Part shown: piece by piece, positions 8,890 through 17,455 of the stretch
Layout: each line of letters opens with the position of its first letter
How positions within the stretch are numbered: position 1 is the first letter of the stretch
DNA from: PALSA-660 sp963726435
Lineage (GTDB): Bacteria > Actinomycetota > Coriobacteriia > Anaerosomatales > PALSA-660
Assembly (NCBI GenBank): GCA_963726435.1
Contig: CAVSCJ010000004.1
Location: 248,001 to 312,000 of the forward strand
Length of the DNA stretch: 64,000 nucleotides
Direction of reading: 5' to 3'
The notes under the pieces: model-generated
What the model was told of the DNA's origin: nothing
The model's database searches: none
What the model saw: only the letters and a program-made list of their open reading frames with translations
Made by a program: the position numbers and the translations under genes

Positions 8890-10113
8890 ATGTCCCAGCG
8901 CTACTACGAAGACGTCGCCGTCGAGGGCCACCTCATCGACTCGCAGATCGTCTCCAAGATGATGGACGACATAATCGAGCTCGGCGGCGAGTTCGAGACT
9001 CTGAGCTTCGAAGTCGGGCGGACGAACGACGACCCCTCGCGAGCGGTGCTCCGCGTTATCGCTTCCGACCAGGCGGCTCTGGACAACATCGTCACCGCGG
9101 TGCTCGAGCATGGAGCGGTGCCGATCGACCTTTCCGATGCCGAGTGGGCCGCCGCACCGGCGGCCGGCGTCTTCCCGGAGGGCTTCTACTCGACCACCAA
9201 CATGGAGAGCTGGGTCCGCATCCGCGGGAGCTGGGTCCGGGTCCCCGGAGCCGAGATGGACCTCGGCATCCGTGTCGACCCGGACGCGGGCGCGGTGGAA
9301 CTGGTCACGATCAACGACGTTCGCTCGGGCGATCTCCTGGTCACCGGGCACAGGGGGGTGCGCGTCATCCCCGTGCAGCGCCCGCGCGAGAAGGGCGCGT
9401 TCGAGTTCATGAACTCCGCCGTCTCCAGCGAGAAGCCCAAGGCTCAGATCGTGGGCGAGGTGGCCAAGCTGCTGCGCAGGACGAAGCAGGAGGGGAGGCC
9501 CGCGATCGCGGTCGTCGGTCCGGCCGTGGTCCATACGGGCGCCGCTCCGCACCTGGCCCGCCTATTCGAGATGGGCTACCTCACGGTGATGTTCGGCGGC
9601 AACGCGGTCGCCACCCACGACGTCGAGGCGGCGCTCTACGGCACGTCGCTTGGAGTGCGGCTCGACACTGGTGCGCTCGTGCCGGGCGGGCACGAGCATC
9701 ATCTGCGAGCGATCAACGCGATCCGGGCCGCCGGTGGCTTCCAGAAGGCGGTCGCGTCCGGCGTGCTGACGAACGGGATCATGTACACCCTGGTCAAGAC
9801 TGGCGCCCCGTACGTGCTCGCCGGGTCGATCCGCGACGACGGGCCGATGCCCGGGGTCATCACCGATGCGCTCGAGGCCCAAGCCGCCATGCGGTCGTTC
9901 TGCCGCGACGCCGGCGCCTGCCTGATGTTCTCGACGATGCTGCATTCGATCGCCACGGGCAACATGCTACCGGCCTCCACTACCACGGTCTGCGTCGACA
10001 TCAACCCGGCCGTGGTGACGAAGCTGGCCGACCGGGGGTCGTTCCAGACGGTCGGTGTGGTCACCGACGTCGGGCTCTTCCTCGAGATGCTCGCGGACGA
10101 TCTGGCGAAGTAG
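8890..10113 (+). CDS. TIGR00300 family protein (LOR/SDH domain; ornithine cyclodeaminase-like)
   Basis: A 407-residue protein matching my recollection of the TIGR00300 / LOR-SDH family. The N-terminal domain contains VEGHLIDSQIV, a DDPSRAVLRV stretch and GFYSTTN. The C-terminal Rossmann-like part has VVGPAVVHTG, MFGGNAVATHD, GIMYTLVKTGAPYVLAGSIRDDG and CVDINPAVVTKL. An archaeal member is reported as an ornithine cyclodeaminase, and cyanobacterial relatives form part of ArgZ/AgrE, so arginine/ornithine breakdown to proline is the best guess. The ATG at 8890 is preferred because GGGAGAAGG lies just upstream. A TAGAAT -10-like box at 8809-8814 may drive it. Confidence 0.78.
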   Translation: MSQRYYEDVAVEGHLIDSQIVSKMMDDIIELGGEFETLSFEVGRTNDDPSRAVLRVIASDQAALDNIVTAVLEHGAVPIDLSDAEWAAAPAAGVFPEGFYSTTNMESWVRIRGSWVRVPGAEMDLGIRVDPDAGAVELVTINDVRSGDLLVTGHRGVRVIPVQRPREKGAFEFMNSAVSSEKPKAQIVGEVAKLLRRTKQEGRPAIAVVGPAVVHTGAAPHLARLFEMGYLTVMFGGNAVATHDVEAALYGTSLGVRLDTGALVPGGHEHHLRAINAIRAAGGFQKAVASGVLTNGIMYTLVKTGAPYVLAGSIRDDGPMPGVITDALEAQAAMRSFCRDAGACLMFSTMLHSIATGNMLPASTTTVCVDINPAVVTKLADRGSFQTVGVVTDVGLFLEMLADDLAK

Positions 10114-10196
10114 AGTCCCCTTCGGGCCACGCCGCGCCTGGCTCCGAATGGAGCGGGCCCGCCAGTGGGTATGACTGTTGCTGGAGGCGAGCGCTC

Positions 10197-10940
10197 ATGA
10201 GTCCCGAAGTCCCCACACCCGCACCCAAGCTGTCCATGCCGCAGCTGGAAGTCCAGCAGCCTGACGAGTTCGCCACGGCTACATTCGCCATGGGTTGATT
10301 CTGGGGGCCCGACGCCCGGTTCGGGCGCCTCGAGGGTGTCTTGCGGACGCGTGTCGGCTACTGTGGCGGGTCGACGGATTCTCCCACATACGAGCGCATC
10401 GGAGACCACAGCGAGACCGTCGAGATGGACTACGACCCGCGGGTCATCTCCTACGACGACCTGCTGGCCGAGTTCCTCACCGGGCACGACGCGCGGACGC
10501 CGTCGTACTCGACCCAGTACCGCTCGGCCATCTTCTATCGCGACGGCTCGGAGCGGGCCGCCGCCGAGCGTGCTCTGCAGGCGGCGCGGGTCTCTCGCGG
10601 GATGGTTCACACGTCCATCGAGCCGATCCTTCGCTTCTGGATCGCGGAGGACTACCACCAGAAGTACCGGCTGCGCGGGCACGGCAGGATAGCGTCAGAG
10701 CTTCGGGCACTGATGCCCGACGAACGCGCGTTCATAGACGCGACCTCGGCAGCGCGGCTCAACGCCTGGTTCGACGGGTGGGGCGAGGCCGCGCAGATCG
10801 AGCGGGAGCTGCCGCTCACGGGGCTGAGCCGGTCCTCCCAGGACGAGGTGCTGGCGTACGCGGGCCGAAGAGAGCATGTCCGACAGGTCCAAGCAGAACA
10901 GGAGTCCGCGCATGCCCTACGTGGTCGAACATACAGATGA
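10197..10940 (+). CDS. msrA: Peptide methionine-S-sulfoxide reductase, probable selenoprotein (UGA = Sec)
   Basis: MsrA reduces methionine-S-sulfoxide in damaged proteins. The frame starts at ATG 10197 behind GGAGG and reaches ATFAMG, then TGA at 10296, then FWGPDARFGRLEGV in the same frame. In the family this position is the catalytic cysteine of GCFWG. Reading UGA as selenocysteine gives one open frame of 247 residues. It contains RVGYCGG, HSETVEMDYDP and STQYRSAIFY, all expected MsrA segments. A perfect hairpin lies 14 bases after the UGA (separate entry). Sec-MsrA is known from a few bacteria and Chlamydomonas. The alternative is a TGC-to-TGA base error or a nonsense mutation. It overlaps msrB by 29 bases. 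Confidence 0.85.
10296..10327 (+). promoter_or_regulatory. UGA codon and candidate bacterial SECIS hairpin in msrA
   Basis: TGA at 10296-10298 is followed by CGCCCG (10313-10318), loop GTT (10319-10321) and CGGGCG (10322-10327), a perfect 6-bp stem. The loop begins 20 bases after the UGA and its first base is G. Both match what is known of bacterial SECIS elements: an apical loop roughly 16-37 bases downstream, with a G among its first two bases. GC-rich DNA forms hairpins easily, so the position matters more than the stem alone. Confidence 0.65.
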
Positions 10941-11307
10941 GGAGTGGCGGCGCCTGCTCTCCCCGGACGCCTTCCGCATCCTGCGCCTGGCCGGCACGGA
11001 ACCGGCGTTCAACAACGAGTTCTGGAACAGTCACGCTGACGGGATCTACCTGTGCGGCGGTTGCGATCGTCCCCTTTTCGACTCCGCCGACAAGTACGAC
11101 TCGGGCACGGGCTGGCCGTCGTTCACGCGTCCGATCGACGACAAGGCGATCGAGACCGGCCCCGACACGCAGCTCGGCACGGAGCGCACCGAGGTGCGCT
11201 GCGCGCGCTGCGGCGGCCATCTGGGCCACGTCTTCGACGACGGGCCGGCGCCTGACGGCAAGCGCTACTGCATGAACTCGGGCGCGCTGACCTTCCAGCC
11301 GCGCTAG
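10912..11307 (+). CDS. msrB: Peptide methionine-R-sulfoxide reductase
   Basis: MsrB reduces the R epimer of methionine sulfoxide and complements the neighbouring MsrA. The 131-residue protein has zinc-site pairs CGGC and CARC, the core segment SGTGWPSF and the catalytic region RYCMNSGAL, with the active-site residue encoded here as ordinary cysteine. ATG 10912 is chosen because GGAG lies 7 bases upstream and the product starts like family members. An upstream in-frame ATG at 10876 is possible. The overlap with the end of msrA implies co-translation of the two repair enzymes. Confidence 0.95.
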   Translation: MPYVVEHTDEEWRRLLSPDAFRILRLAGTEPAFNNEFWNSHADGIYLCGGCDRPLFDSADKYDSGTGWPSFTRPIDDKAIETGPDTQLGTERTEVRCARCGGHLGHVFDDGPAPDGKRYCMNSGALTFQPR

Positions 11308-11308
11308 G

Positions 11309-11983
11309 GTGCGGCCGCTCTTGGAGCTCGCCTACGGACCGGAGTCACCCGAGGTCGTCGTGCTCGCGGCCGACCCGGTCATGGCGGCCGTCACTCGCGC
11401 GATAGGCGACGTGCGCGTTGGGGTGCAGCCCGATCGCTTCGTTTCCCTTGCCAGCTCGATCGTCGGCCAGCAACTCTCCGGCGCCGCCGCGTCGACGATC
11501 TGGCGGCGCTTCGCCGCACTCGGTCCCGTCGAGCCCGCTGCGGTGCTCGGGCTGGACGATGCGGCACTGCGCGCCTGCGGGCTTTCGGGTCAGAAGGTGC
11601 GCTATCTGCGCGACCTGGCCGAGCGAGTCCACACCGGAGACCTCGACCTCGCTTCGATGGATGTCCTGGACGATGACGCGGTGGTCGCGGAGGTCACGAG
11701 GGTCAAGGGCGTGGGCCGCTGGACCGCCGAGATGTTCCTGCTGTTCTCGCTCGCCCGTCCAGACGTGCTTGCTCTCGACGACGGCGGTCTGCTGCGAGCG
11801 GCCGGTTGGGCGCTGGAGCTCGCGCGCCCTGCGACAGGCCCGGAGCTCGCCGCGGCCGGCGAGGCGTGGCGACCCTACCGCAGCGTCGCGTCGCTCTACC
11901 TGTGGGCCTGCCTGGACAGGCGCCTGGTTCCGCGCACCGGCGCACCCGGCGGACTGACGCCGCGAGAGGCGGACGCGGGCTGA
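11309..11983 (+). CDS. DNA-3-methyladenine glycosylase, AlkA-like (HhH-GPD)
   Basis: A 224-residue base-excision repair glycosylase that would remove alkylated purines. It lacks the extra N-terminal domain of E. coli AlkA and is the short form. Visible are SLASSIVGQQLS, the helix-hairpin-helix VKGVGRWTAEMFLLF, and DVLALDDGGLLRA, where the second Asp corresponds to the catalytic acid. The GTG start lies 2 bases after the msrB stop, so alkylation/oxidation repair functions are grouped: msrA, msrB and this gene form one operon. Confidence 0.88.
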   Translation: MRPLLELAYGPESPEVVVLAADPVMAAVTRAIGDVRVGVQPDRFVSLASSIVGQQLSGAAASTIWRRFAALGPVEPAAVLGLDDAALRACGLSGQKVRYLRDLAERVHTGDLDLASMDVLDDDAVVAEVTRVKGVGRWTAEMFLLFSLARPDVLALDDGGLLRAAGWALELARPATGPELAAAGEAWRPYRSVASLYLWACLDRRLVPRTGAPGGLTPREADAG

Positions 11984-11991
11984 CGTCGGGT

Positions 11992-12567
11992 TCAGGCGGG
12001 GGGCGCGACCTTCGGGTGCGCCAAGCGTTGCGCGAACACGACTGCGGCGAAGGTGGCCACCATCGTCCCCAGCCATCCGAGCGCGACCATCAGCGTGAGC
12101 GAGTCGACGCGCTCCTCCACGACGCGAAGGCTGCGGCCCGCGAGCACGAAGCCGCCGGCTCCGCCCTCGACCGGCACGACGACGGCCGCGATCCGCGTGT
12201 CGCGGCGCGGTTGCCAAGTGACCCTGTTCTCGCCGCTGGTCTTCGAGGCGTCCAAGACGCCTACCGGCGGCACGGGCGTCGTGCCACCGAACCGTGCCGA
12301 CGAGATGACCGGCTTCTGAGCGGCGTCGAAGACGATGATGAAGGGCGCCAGGCTCACCGACGGGTCGATCGTCTCGTTCGAGACCACCTCATCGGGCGTC
12401 TTGCCCGCTGCGAGCGCAGCGGCGACGTCGTGCGCCACCATGATCTGAGGGTCGTTGGCTCCCTGGCGATACGTCTGCTGGACGATCGCGTAGCAGATCC
12501 CGAGGACCAGAGTGCAGCCCAGGCCGAGAGGTAGCCATCTTAGTAGCGAGCGCGCGAGCAGCGACAT
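11992..12567 (-). CDS. Two-TM protein with extracytoplasmic domain
   Basis: About 191 residues. A first membrane helix (LPLGLGCTLVLGICYAIV, near residue 15) is followed by about 115 residues outside the membrane and a second helix near the C terminus (LMVALGWLGTMVATFAAVVF). This is the layout of a sensor input domain, but no HAMP, kinase or other output domain follows. ATG 12567 is chosen because translation upstream of it lacks conserved character and a GAGAGG lies before it. It converges on the glycosylase gene 8 bases away. Function unknown. Confidence 0.6.
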   Translation of the reverse strand: MSLLARSLLRWLPLGLGCTLVLGICYAIVQQTYRQGANDPQIMVAHDVAAALAAGKTPDEVVSNETIDPSVSLAPFIIVFDAAQKPVISSARFGGTTPVPPVGVLDASKTSGENRVTWQPRRDTRIAAVVVPVEGGAGGFVLAGRSLRVVEERVDSLTLMVALGWLGTMVATFAAVVFAQRLAHPKVAPPA

Positions 12568-12773
12568 CCGAGATCCTCTCGTTGGCCGATGAGACCATGA
12601 TGCGCCCGCGGATCCCACTCGGTGTCCTGCGGCCGCCTCTGTCACCGCGGCGTTGCCCGGCAGCCGGGCCGGTGGCTCCCGCATCGCCCGTTCGTCACGC
12701 GGGTATAGTGGGCGTGGCGCCGCCGCGGCACAGCGAAGGCGCTGTCGGGGAGCCTGTTCAGGGGAGGTGCGCG

Positions 12774-13133
12774 GTGCAGTTCACGATCTCGATCGTGATC
12801 GGGCTCGCAGCGGGTGCGATCGCATTCGCGGCGCTCAGTCGCGGGATGTCCGCGAAGGCGGCCTTGCCGGCCAAGCCGACTCCGCTCGGCTGGACCGCGT
12901 ACGGCGCGGGCATTCTCGCGCTGGCGGCACTGGTGCTCATGATGGCGGGTTCCGGTTTCCGATTCGCCGTCCAAGCTTCCATCGGGCTGACGGCCGCGGC
13001 CATGTTGCTCAGTATCGGCGCTCTTGTGAAGCGCGACCGGCGCTGGCCGACCTGGGTCGGGTTCGGGGCCTGCATGGTGTCCGGGCTCTTCTGGATCCTG
13101 TTCGTGGCCGGCGAGTTCACCAACCCGCACTAG
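12774..13133 (+). CDS. Small four-helix membrane protein
   Basis: A 119-residue hydrophobic protein with a GTG start behind AGGGGAGG and about four predicted helices: ISIVIGLAAGAIAFAALS, AYGAGILALAALVLMMAG, SIGLTAAAMLLSIGAL and FGACMVSGLFWILFVAG. A TATAGT at 12704-12709 could be its -10 box. There is no recognisable family motif. It stands alone between two minus-strand genes. Confidence 0.6.
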   Translation: MQFTISIVIGLAAGAIAFAALSRGMSAKAALPAKPTPLGWTAYGAGILALAALVLMMAGSGFRFAVQASIGLTAAAMLLSIGALVKRDRRWPTWVGFGACMVSGLFWILFVAGEFTNPH

Positions 13134-13220
13134 TCCGGCTGGCCCGTTCATGACAGCCCGAAGCACACAGAGCCGCCCGCTCGGGTGGTTCCGGGGTTGC
13201 GCTCGACGGCTGCCGCCGGG

Positions 13221-13793
13221 CTAGTACGGCTCGACGAACACCTCGTAGTAGGCCTGCGGGTGCTTGCACGCCGGGCACACGAGAGGCGCGCTCGTGCCCT
13301 CGTGGACGTATCCGCAGTTGCGGCACTTCCAGCGGATCGGCGCGTCCTTGGTGAAGACGCGTCCCGCCTCGACGTTGGCCAGCAGCTTCCGGTAGCGCTT
13401 CTCGTGCTTCTCCTCCACCTCGGCTATCTCGCGGAAGGAGGTCGCCACGTCGGCGAACCCCTCGCTCTCGGCGACCGCTGCGAAGTCGGGGTACAGGGTG
13501 CCCCACTCCAGCTTCTCGCCCTCGGCTGCGGCCAGAAGGTTCTCGGCGGTCGTGCCGATGCGCCCGGCCGGATAGGTGGCCGTGATCTCGGCGTCACCGC
13601 CCTCGAGGTGGCAGAAGAAGACCTTGGCGTGCTCCTTCTCGTTCTCGGCCGTCTCCATGAACAGAGCCGAGATCTGCTCGAAGCCCTCCTTCTTCGCCGC
13701 GCTCGAGAAGTACCAGTAGCGGTTCCGCGCCTGGCTCTCGCCCGCGAACGCCTTGAGCAGGTTCGATTCGGTCTTGGTGCCCTTGATGGTCAT
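13221..13793 (-). CDS. Rubrerythrin
   Basis: A 190-residue peroxide-scavenging di-iron protein of anaerobes and microaerophiles. The ferritin-like domain carries GESQARNRYWYF, TAENEKEHAKVF and AEVEEKHEKRY, supplying the Glu and His ligands. The C-terminal rubredoxin-like domain has CRNCGYVHEG and CPACKHPQAYYE. The start follows GGAGGAG. The length and domain order are those of classical rubrerythrin. It is a single-gene unit and supports an oxygen-sensitive lifestyle. Confidence 0.96.
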   Translation of the reverse strand: MTIKGTKTESNLLKAFAGESQARNRYWYFSSAAKKEGFEQISALFMETAENEKEHAKVFFCHLEGGDAEITATYPAGRIGTTAENLLAAAEGEKLEWGTLYPDFAAVAESEGFADVATSFREIAEVEEKHEKRYRKLLANVEAGRVFTKDAPIRWKCRNCGYVHEGTSAPLVCPACKHPQAYYEVFVEPY

Positions 13794-13908
13794 GATCTCC
13801 TCCGGTGGATCCGTTCGGCGCGCGTACGTCTAGGAGATACCCGTCGGCCTCCGCAGTGTCACGGTGCATGCCTCGCGGTATCCTTGTGCGGAGCGAAAGG
13901 GTCCTCGC

Positions 13909-14637
13909 ATGACAGCCCCTCTGAGAGTTGCTCTTTCGATACTGAAATGGGCCGGCATCACGCTGCTGGCCCTGCTCGTTCTGCTCGTTGTCGGTTTCGT
14001 AGTCGTGCCGCCGCTGACGCGGAGCTTCACGGACCGCTGGGGAGCGACCGACGCCGAGGTCGCGGAGACGCTCCCCGGCGACGAATGGGTCGAAGAGCCG
14101 CTGCAGTCCGCCACCCGCGCGATCACGATAGACGCGCCCGCTGAGATCGTGAACGCGCTCGTCCGCCAGCAGGGCTACAAGCGCGGCGGGTGGCACGGGT
14201 GGGACTGGTTCTACAAGGCCACCGGCTCGGATGACTTCGTGGACGGGCACTACTCGACCCGGGTCGTCGCCGAGCTGCAGACGATCGCGGTCGGCGACAA
14301 GGTCTACATCAACTCCGCGGTGAGCTACCTTGTGGCCATCGACGACAAACCGGGAGTCTTCGCGCTCTACAGCGGCTCGGGACCGGATGGCCGCGCGCTG
14401 GACGCGAGCCAGTCTGCGCAGGCGACCCGGGCCTCGACCAGCTGGGTGTGGGTGGCCCGCTCCGAGGGCCAGGACCGCACCCGGCTCATCCTCCGGATCC
14501 GGGGCGACATGCGCGGGCAGGGGGCGTTCGTAGCTTGGCTCTTCGACAACCCCCTCGATTTCGGCGGCGCGCTGTTCGCGAACAAGACGCTGCGCGGCAT
14601 CAAGGCGACCGCCGAAGCGCTCGCCGTGGCGAAGTAG
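13909..14637 (+). CDS. Membrane-anchored SRPBCC-like protein
   Basis: A 242-residue protein with one N-terminal membrane helix (ILKWAGITLLALLVLLVVGFVVV) and a soluble domain that begins TRAITIDAPAEIVNALV. This resembles the first strand and helix of the SRPBCC/polyketide-cyclase-like fold. Later conserved-looking parts are GWHGWDWFYKATGS and TSWVWVA. ATG 13909 is used because the helix starts shortly after it. GGTATCCTT around 13877 could hold a -10 box. It lies 6 bases before rsgA, probably in the same operon. Ligand unknown. Confidence 0.65.
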   Translation: MTAPLRVALSILKWAGITLLALLVLLVVGFVVVPPLTRSFTDRWGATDAEVAETLPGDEWVEEPLQSATRAITIDAPAEIVNALVRQQGYKRGGWHGWDWFYKATGSDDFVDGHYSTRVVAELQTIAVGDKVYINSAVSYLVAIDDKPGVFALYSGSGPDGRALDASQSAQATRASTSWVWVARSEGQDRTRLILRIRGDMRGQGAFVAWLFDNPLDFGGALFANKTLRGIKATAEALAVAK

Positions 14638-14643
14638 GGCGCG

Positions 14644-15750
14644 GTGGCCGCTCAGTCATCCGGCGCGCCCGCATCCGAAACGCCCACGCTCGACGGGCTC
14701 GGGTTCGACCTCTTCCGCTCGGCCTTCGCGGAGCACGTCGCCCAGGGCCTCGAGCCGGCCCGCGTCATTCGCACGATCCGCGGGCATCTCTGGGTCGCCA
14801 CGGAGTCCGAGGTGATGCGGGTGAGCCCGATCGGCAACCTCATGGGCGGGGGCGAGCCGGGCTCCTTCCCGGTGGTCGGCGACTGGGTGGGCGTGCGCCC
14901 GGGTGACGGGCAGTCGTCACCGATGGTCGAGGCCCTTGTGCCGCGGCGGACGTGCTTCATGCGCCGCGATCCGGGCAAGGCCGCAGTGGCGCAGGTGCTG
15001 GCGGCCAACATCGACGTCGTGTTCATCGTCGACGGCCTGGACCGCGGCCCCAATCTGAGAAGGATCGAGCGCGAACTCGCGCTGGCCTACGAGAGCGGCG
15101 CGGTGCCCGTGGTCGTTCTCTCCAAGTCCGACCTGGCGGATGACCGGGACGCCGCCGTCGCCGCCGTGACCTCGATCGCCCCGGGCGTCGAAGTGCTGCT
15201 GGAAAGCGCCGAGACGGGAGAGGGGCTCGCCGATCTTACGACCTACACCTCGGGAGACCGGACCGTCGCGCTCATCGGGCCGTCGGGCGCGGGCAAGTCC
15301 ACGCTCATCAACCGGCTAGTCGGCGGCGACCTCCAGAGTGTCGGCGAGGTGCGCGCGTTCGACGGCAAGGGCCGGCACACCACCGTGACCCGCGAGTTGA
15401 TCGCTCTGCCCTGCGGCGGCGCGCTCTTGGACACGCCGGGACTGCGCTCGATCGCCATGTGGGACGACGAGGAGGGTGTCGACTCCACCTTCGCCGAGAT
15501 CGCGGGTCTGGCTACGGGCTGTCGCTTCGACGACTGCTCCCACGAGTCCGAGCCGGGGTGCGCGGTGCTCGAAGCGTTGGAGGCGGGCGAGTTGGACGCG
15601 GCCCGCTACGACGCCTACGTCGCGCTTCGCCGGGAGACGGCGTTCTACGCCAGCCAGAGCGACGCGCGCCTGCGCGCGGCCAGCAAGGGACGCTGGAAGG
15701 CGATCGCCAAGGCGCGTCGCGAGCTCAACCGCAACGGGGACGGCAAGTAG
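14644..15750 (+). CDS. rsgA: Small ribosomal subunit biogenesis GTPase RsgA
   Basis: RsgA is a circularly permuted GTPase that checks late 30S assembly. In order the 368-residue protein has an OB-like N-terminal domain (SFPVVGDWVGVRPGDG), G4 (LSKSD, about residue 159), G1/P-loop (GPSGAGKSTLINRL, about 217), a TTV switch region (GRHTTVTREL), G3 (LLDTPGLRS) and the C-terminal zinc site CRFDDCSHESEPGC. A GTG start follows the previous gene by 6 bases. All key motifs are intact. Confidence 0.95.
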   Translation: MAAQSSGAPASETPTLDGLGFDLFRSAFAEHVAQGLEPARVIRTIRGHLWVATESEVMRVSPIGNLMGGGEPGSFPVVGDWVGVRPGDGQSSPMVEALVPRRTCFMRRDPGKAAVAQVLAANIDVVFIVDGLDRGPNLRRIERELALAYESGAVPVVVLSKSDLADDRDAAVAAVTSIAPGVEVLLESAETGEGLADLTTYTSGDRTVALIGPSGAGKSTLINRLVGGDLQSVGEVRAFDGKGRHTTVTRELIALPCGGALLDTPGLRSIAMWDDEEGVDSTFAEIAGLATGCRFDDCSHESEPGCAVLEALEAGELDAARYDAYVALRRETAFYASQSDARLRAASKGRWKAIAKARRELNRNGDGK

Positions 15751-15767
15751 GGAGGGCGGCCGGGGCG

Positions 15768-15986
15768 CTACCGCCTCGAGCGCTGCGCCTCAACGATGGC
15801 GCCAAGCACGACGCCGAGCGCCGCGCCGATGACGAGCCCCCACGTCAGGTCGCCCATCATCGTGCCGAAGAGCAGCCCGAGCGCGGCGCCCAGGGCGATC
15901 GACGTTCCCATGTTCATATAGCCGGACGGTCTGCGGTCCGGCTCCGCCGGCGGCGTTGAGTCGCTGGCAGGGCGTTCCTGGCTCAA
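15768..15986 (-). CDS. Small glycine-zipper membrane protein
   Basis: A 72-residue protein starting at TTG behind GGGGGA. It has a polar, Pro-rich N terminus and then a single long glycine-patterned hydrophobic stretch (SIALGAALGLLFGTMMG and LVIGAALGVVLGAIV), as in glycine-zipper proteins. There is no other signature. It converges on rsgA and could be real or spurious; the amino-acid pattern favours real. Confidence 0.5.
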   Translation of the reverse strand: MSQERPASDSTPPAEPDRRPSGYMNMGTSIALGAALGLLFGTMMGDLTWGLVIGAALGVVLGAIVEAQRSRR

Positions 15987-16073
15987 GCGGATCCCCCTCT
16001 CTCCTCAACGGGGAGGATTCGACACCCGCGCGCCCGACCCTGTCGCGCCGCGAAAAGAAATCGAGATCGGGTG

Positions 16074-16101
16074 TTGACTAGTGCGAACTTCGTAGTAGTA
16101 T
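16074..16101 (+). promoter_or_regulatory. Promoter of the padR operon
   Basis: TTGACT (16074-16079) and TAGTAT (16096-16101) are separated by 16 bases. The stretch is clearly AT-richer than its surroundings. It lies about 97 bases before the padR GTG, leaving room for autoregulation in the leader, although no clear PadR palindrome was identified. Confidence 0.65.
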
Positions 16102-16197
16102 GCAACTGGGCTAGTGGTACCTTCACAATAGAAGCGAGTACAGAATACCGACCGGAAGCCGCACGCGGCGACCGGAGACGAGGCAAGGAGGTGGGTC

Positions 16198-16569
16198 GTG
16201 GACGTCGCAGACGAAGTCATGCTCCGCAAGTTCCAGAAGGAGCTGAACTCAGGGACCGTCTCGCTCATCTTGCTGGCCATCCTCGACCGCTCGGGAGAGC
16301 CGCTCTACGGCTACCAGATCGCCAAGAGCATCGAGGGGAACTGGCAGGAGGGTGCGCCGGTCAAGCAGGGAACGCTCTACCCGGTCCTGCGCTCCATGGA
16401 GGAGAGCGGGCTGCTGGGAAGCCGCGTGGAACCGAGCGTCTCGGGTCCCCCGCGCAAGTACTACACGATCACGGACCGGGGACGGGCCGTGCTCACCGAC
16501 TGGATGTCGGCCTGGTCGCAGACTCGCGACTTCGTCGACAAGACTCTGGAGGGGAGGAACGGTGCCTGA
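16198..16569 (+). CDS. PadR family transcriptional regulator
   Basis: A 123-residue winged-helix repressor. Typical segments are LRKFQKELNSGTVSLILLAIL, EPLYGYQIAKSIE, KQGTLYPVLRSMEESGLL and PPRKYYTITDRGRAVL. The GTG start sits behind a near-perfect AAGGAGGTG. It overlaps the next gene by 8 bases, which ties it to an envelope operon. PadR repressors next to HAAS-domain membrane proteins usually sense membrane or antibiotic stress and repress their own operon. Confidence 0.93.
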   Translation: MDVADEVMLRKFQKELNSGTVSLILLAILDRSGEPLYGYQIAKSIEGNWQEGAPVKQGTLYPVLRSMEESGLLGSRVEPSVSGPPRKYYTITDRGRAVLTDWMSAWSQTRDFVDKTLEGRNGA

Positions 16570-17455
16570 CACCATCGAGGCCTATCTGGCCGAACTCAGG
16601 ACGGCGCTTGCGGGCGCCGATCCGGCACTCGTACAGGATGCCGTCTACGACGCGGAGGAGTACCTCCGCAGTGCCGTCGCCGAAGGCGGAGGCACGCAGG
16701 AAGCCGTGGCGAGCGCCATAGACGCCTACGGCACTCCGGCCGAGATCGCGTCGGCCTACCGCGAGACCGAGCGCACCGTCGCCGCGGCCCTTCGCCGGCC
16801 AGCGCCGGTGAAGTCGGGAAACGCATTCGCGCGGTTCTTCGGGGTCATCGCGGACCCGAGTGCGTGGGGCGCGCTGTTCTACATGATCCTGTCGCTCGCC
16901 ACGGGCATCATCTACTTCACCGTGGTGGTCACGGGGCTGTCGCTTTCGCTGAGCATGATGATCCTGATCGTCGGCGTGCCGATCGCGCTTCTGTTCCTCG
17001 GAGCGGTCCGGGCCATCTCGCTCGCTGAGGGGCGGATCGTCGAAGGCCTGCTGGGTCAGCGCATGCCGCGCCGCCCCCGCAACGCGGTCGTCGCGGACGG
17101 GACGTTCTGGGGCCGGCTGAAGAGCTGGTTCTCCGACTACCGCACCTGGACGACGATGCTCTACATGGCGCTGATGATGCCGCTGGGCATCGCGTACTTC
17201 ACGGTGGTCGTCACCGCGCTCGCCATGTCGGTCACGGTGTTCGCGGCGCCGATCGTGCAGTGGATCGTCAACACCCCGATCATCCGCAGCGGGCAGTGGG
17301 GCTACTGGATCGAGCCGTGGGGCGCGCCCTTCTTCTTCGCAGGCGGCATTCTCGGATTCCTGGCGACGATGTGGCTCGCGAAGGGCGTGGGCTACCTGCA
17401 CGGGATGTTCGCAAAGGTGATGTTGGTCGGACGGTTCGAGGGAGGTTCGCAATGA
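16562..17455 (+). CDS. HAAS domain plus membrane sensor domain protein
   Basis: A 297-residue protein. The N-terminal about 80 residues (YLAELRTALAGADPALVQDAVYDAEEYL, then SAIDAYGTPAEIASAYR) match the HAAS alpha-helical domain found with PadR regulators. The rest is a membrane 'sensor' domain with two similar halves, each holding a pair of helices and repeats of GIIYFTVVVT / GIAYFTVVVT, at about residues 115 and 212. The internal duplication is plain in the sequence. GTG start overlapping padR; ATGA overlap with the lipoprotein gene that follows. Likely a transmembrane partner for PadR signalling. Confidence 0.8.
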   Translation: MPDTIEAYLAELRTALAGADPALVQDAVYDAEEYLRSAVAEGGGTQEAVASAIDAYGTPAEIASAYRETERTVAAALRRPAPVKSGNAFARFFGVIADPSAWGALFYMILSLATGIIYFTVVVTGLSLSLSMMILIVGVPIALLFLGAVRAISLAEGRIVEGLLGQRMPRRPRNAVVADGTFWGRLKSWFSDYRTWTTMLYMALMMPLGIAYFTVVVTALAMSVTVFAAPIVQWIVNTPIIRSGQWGYWIEPWGAPFFFAGGILGFLATMWLAKGVGYLHGMFAKVMLVGRFEGGSQ

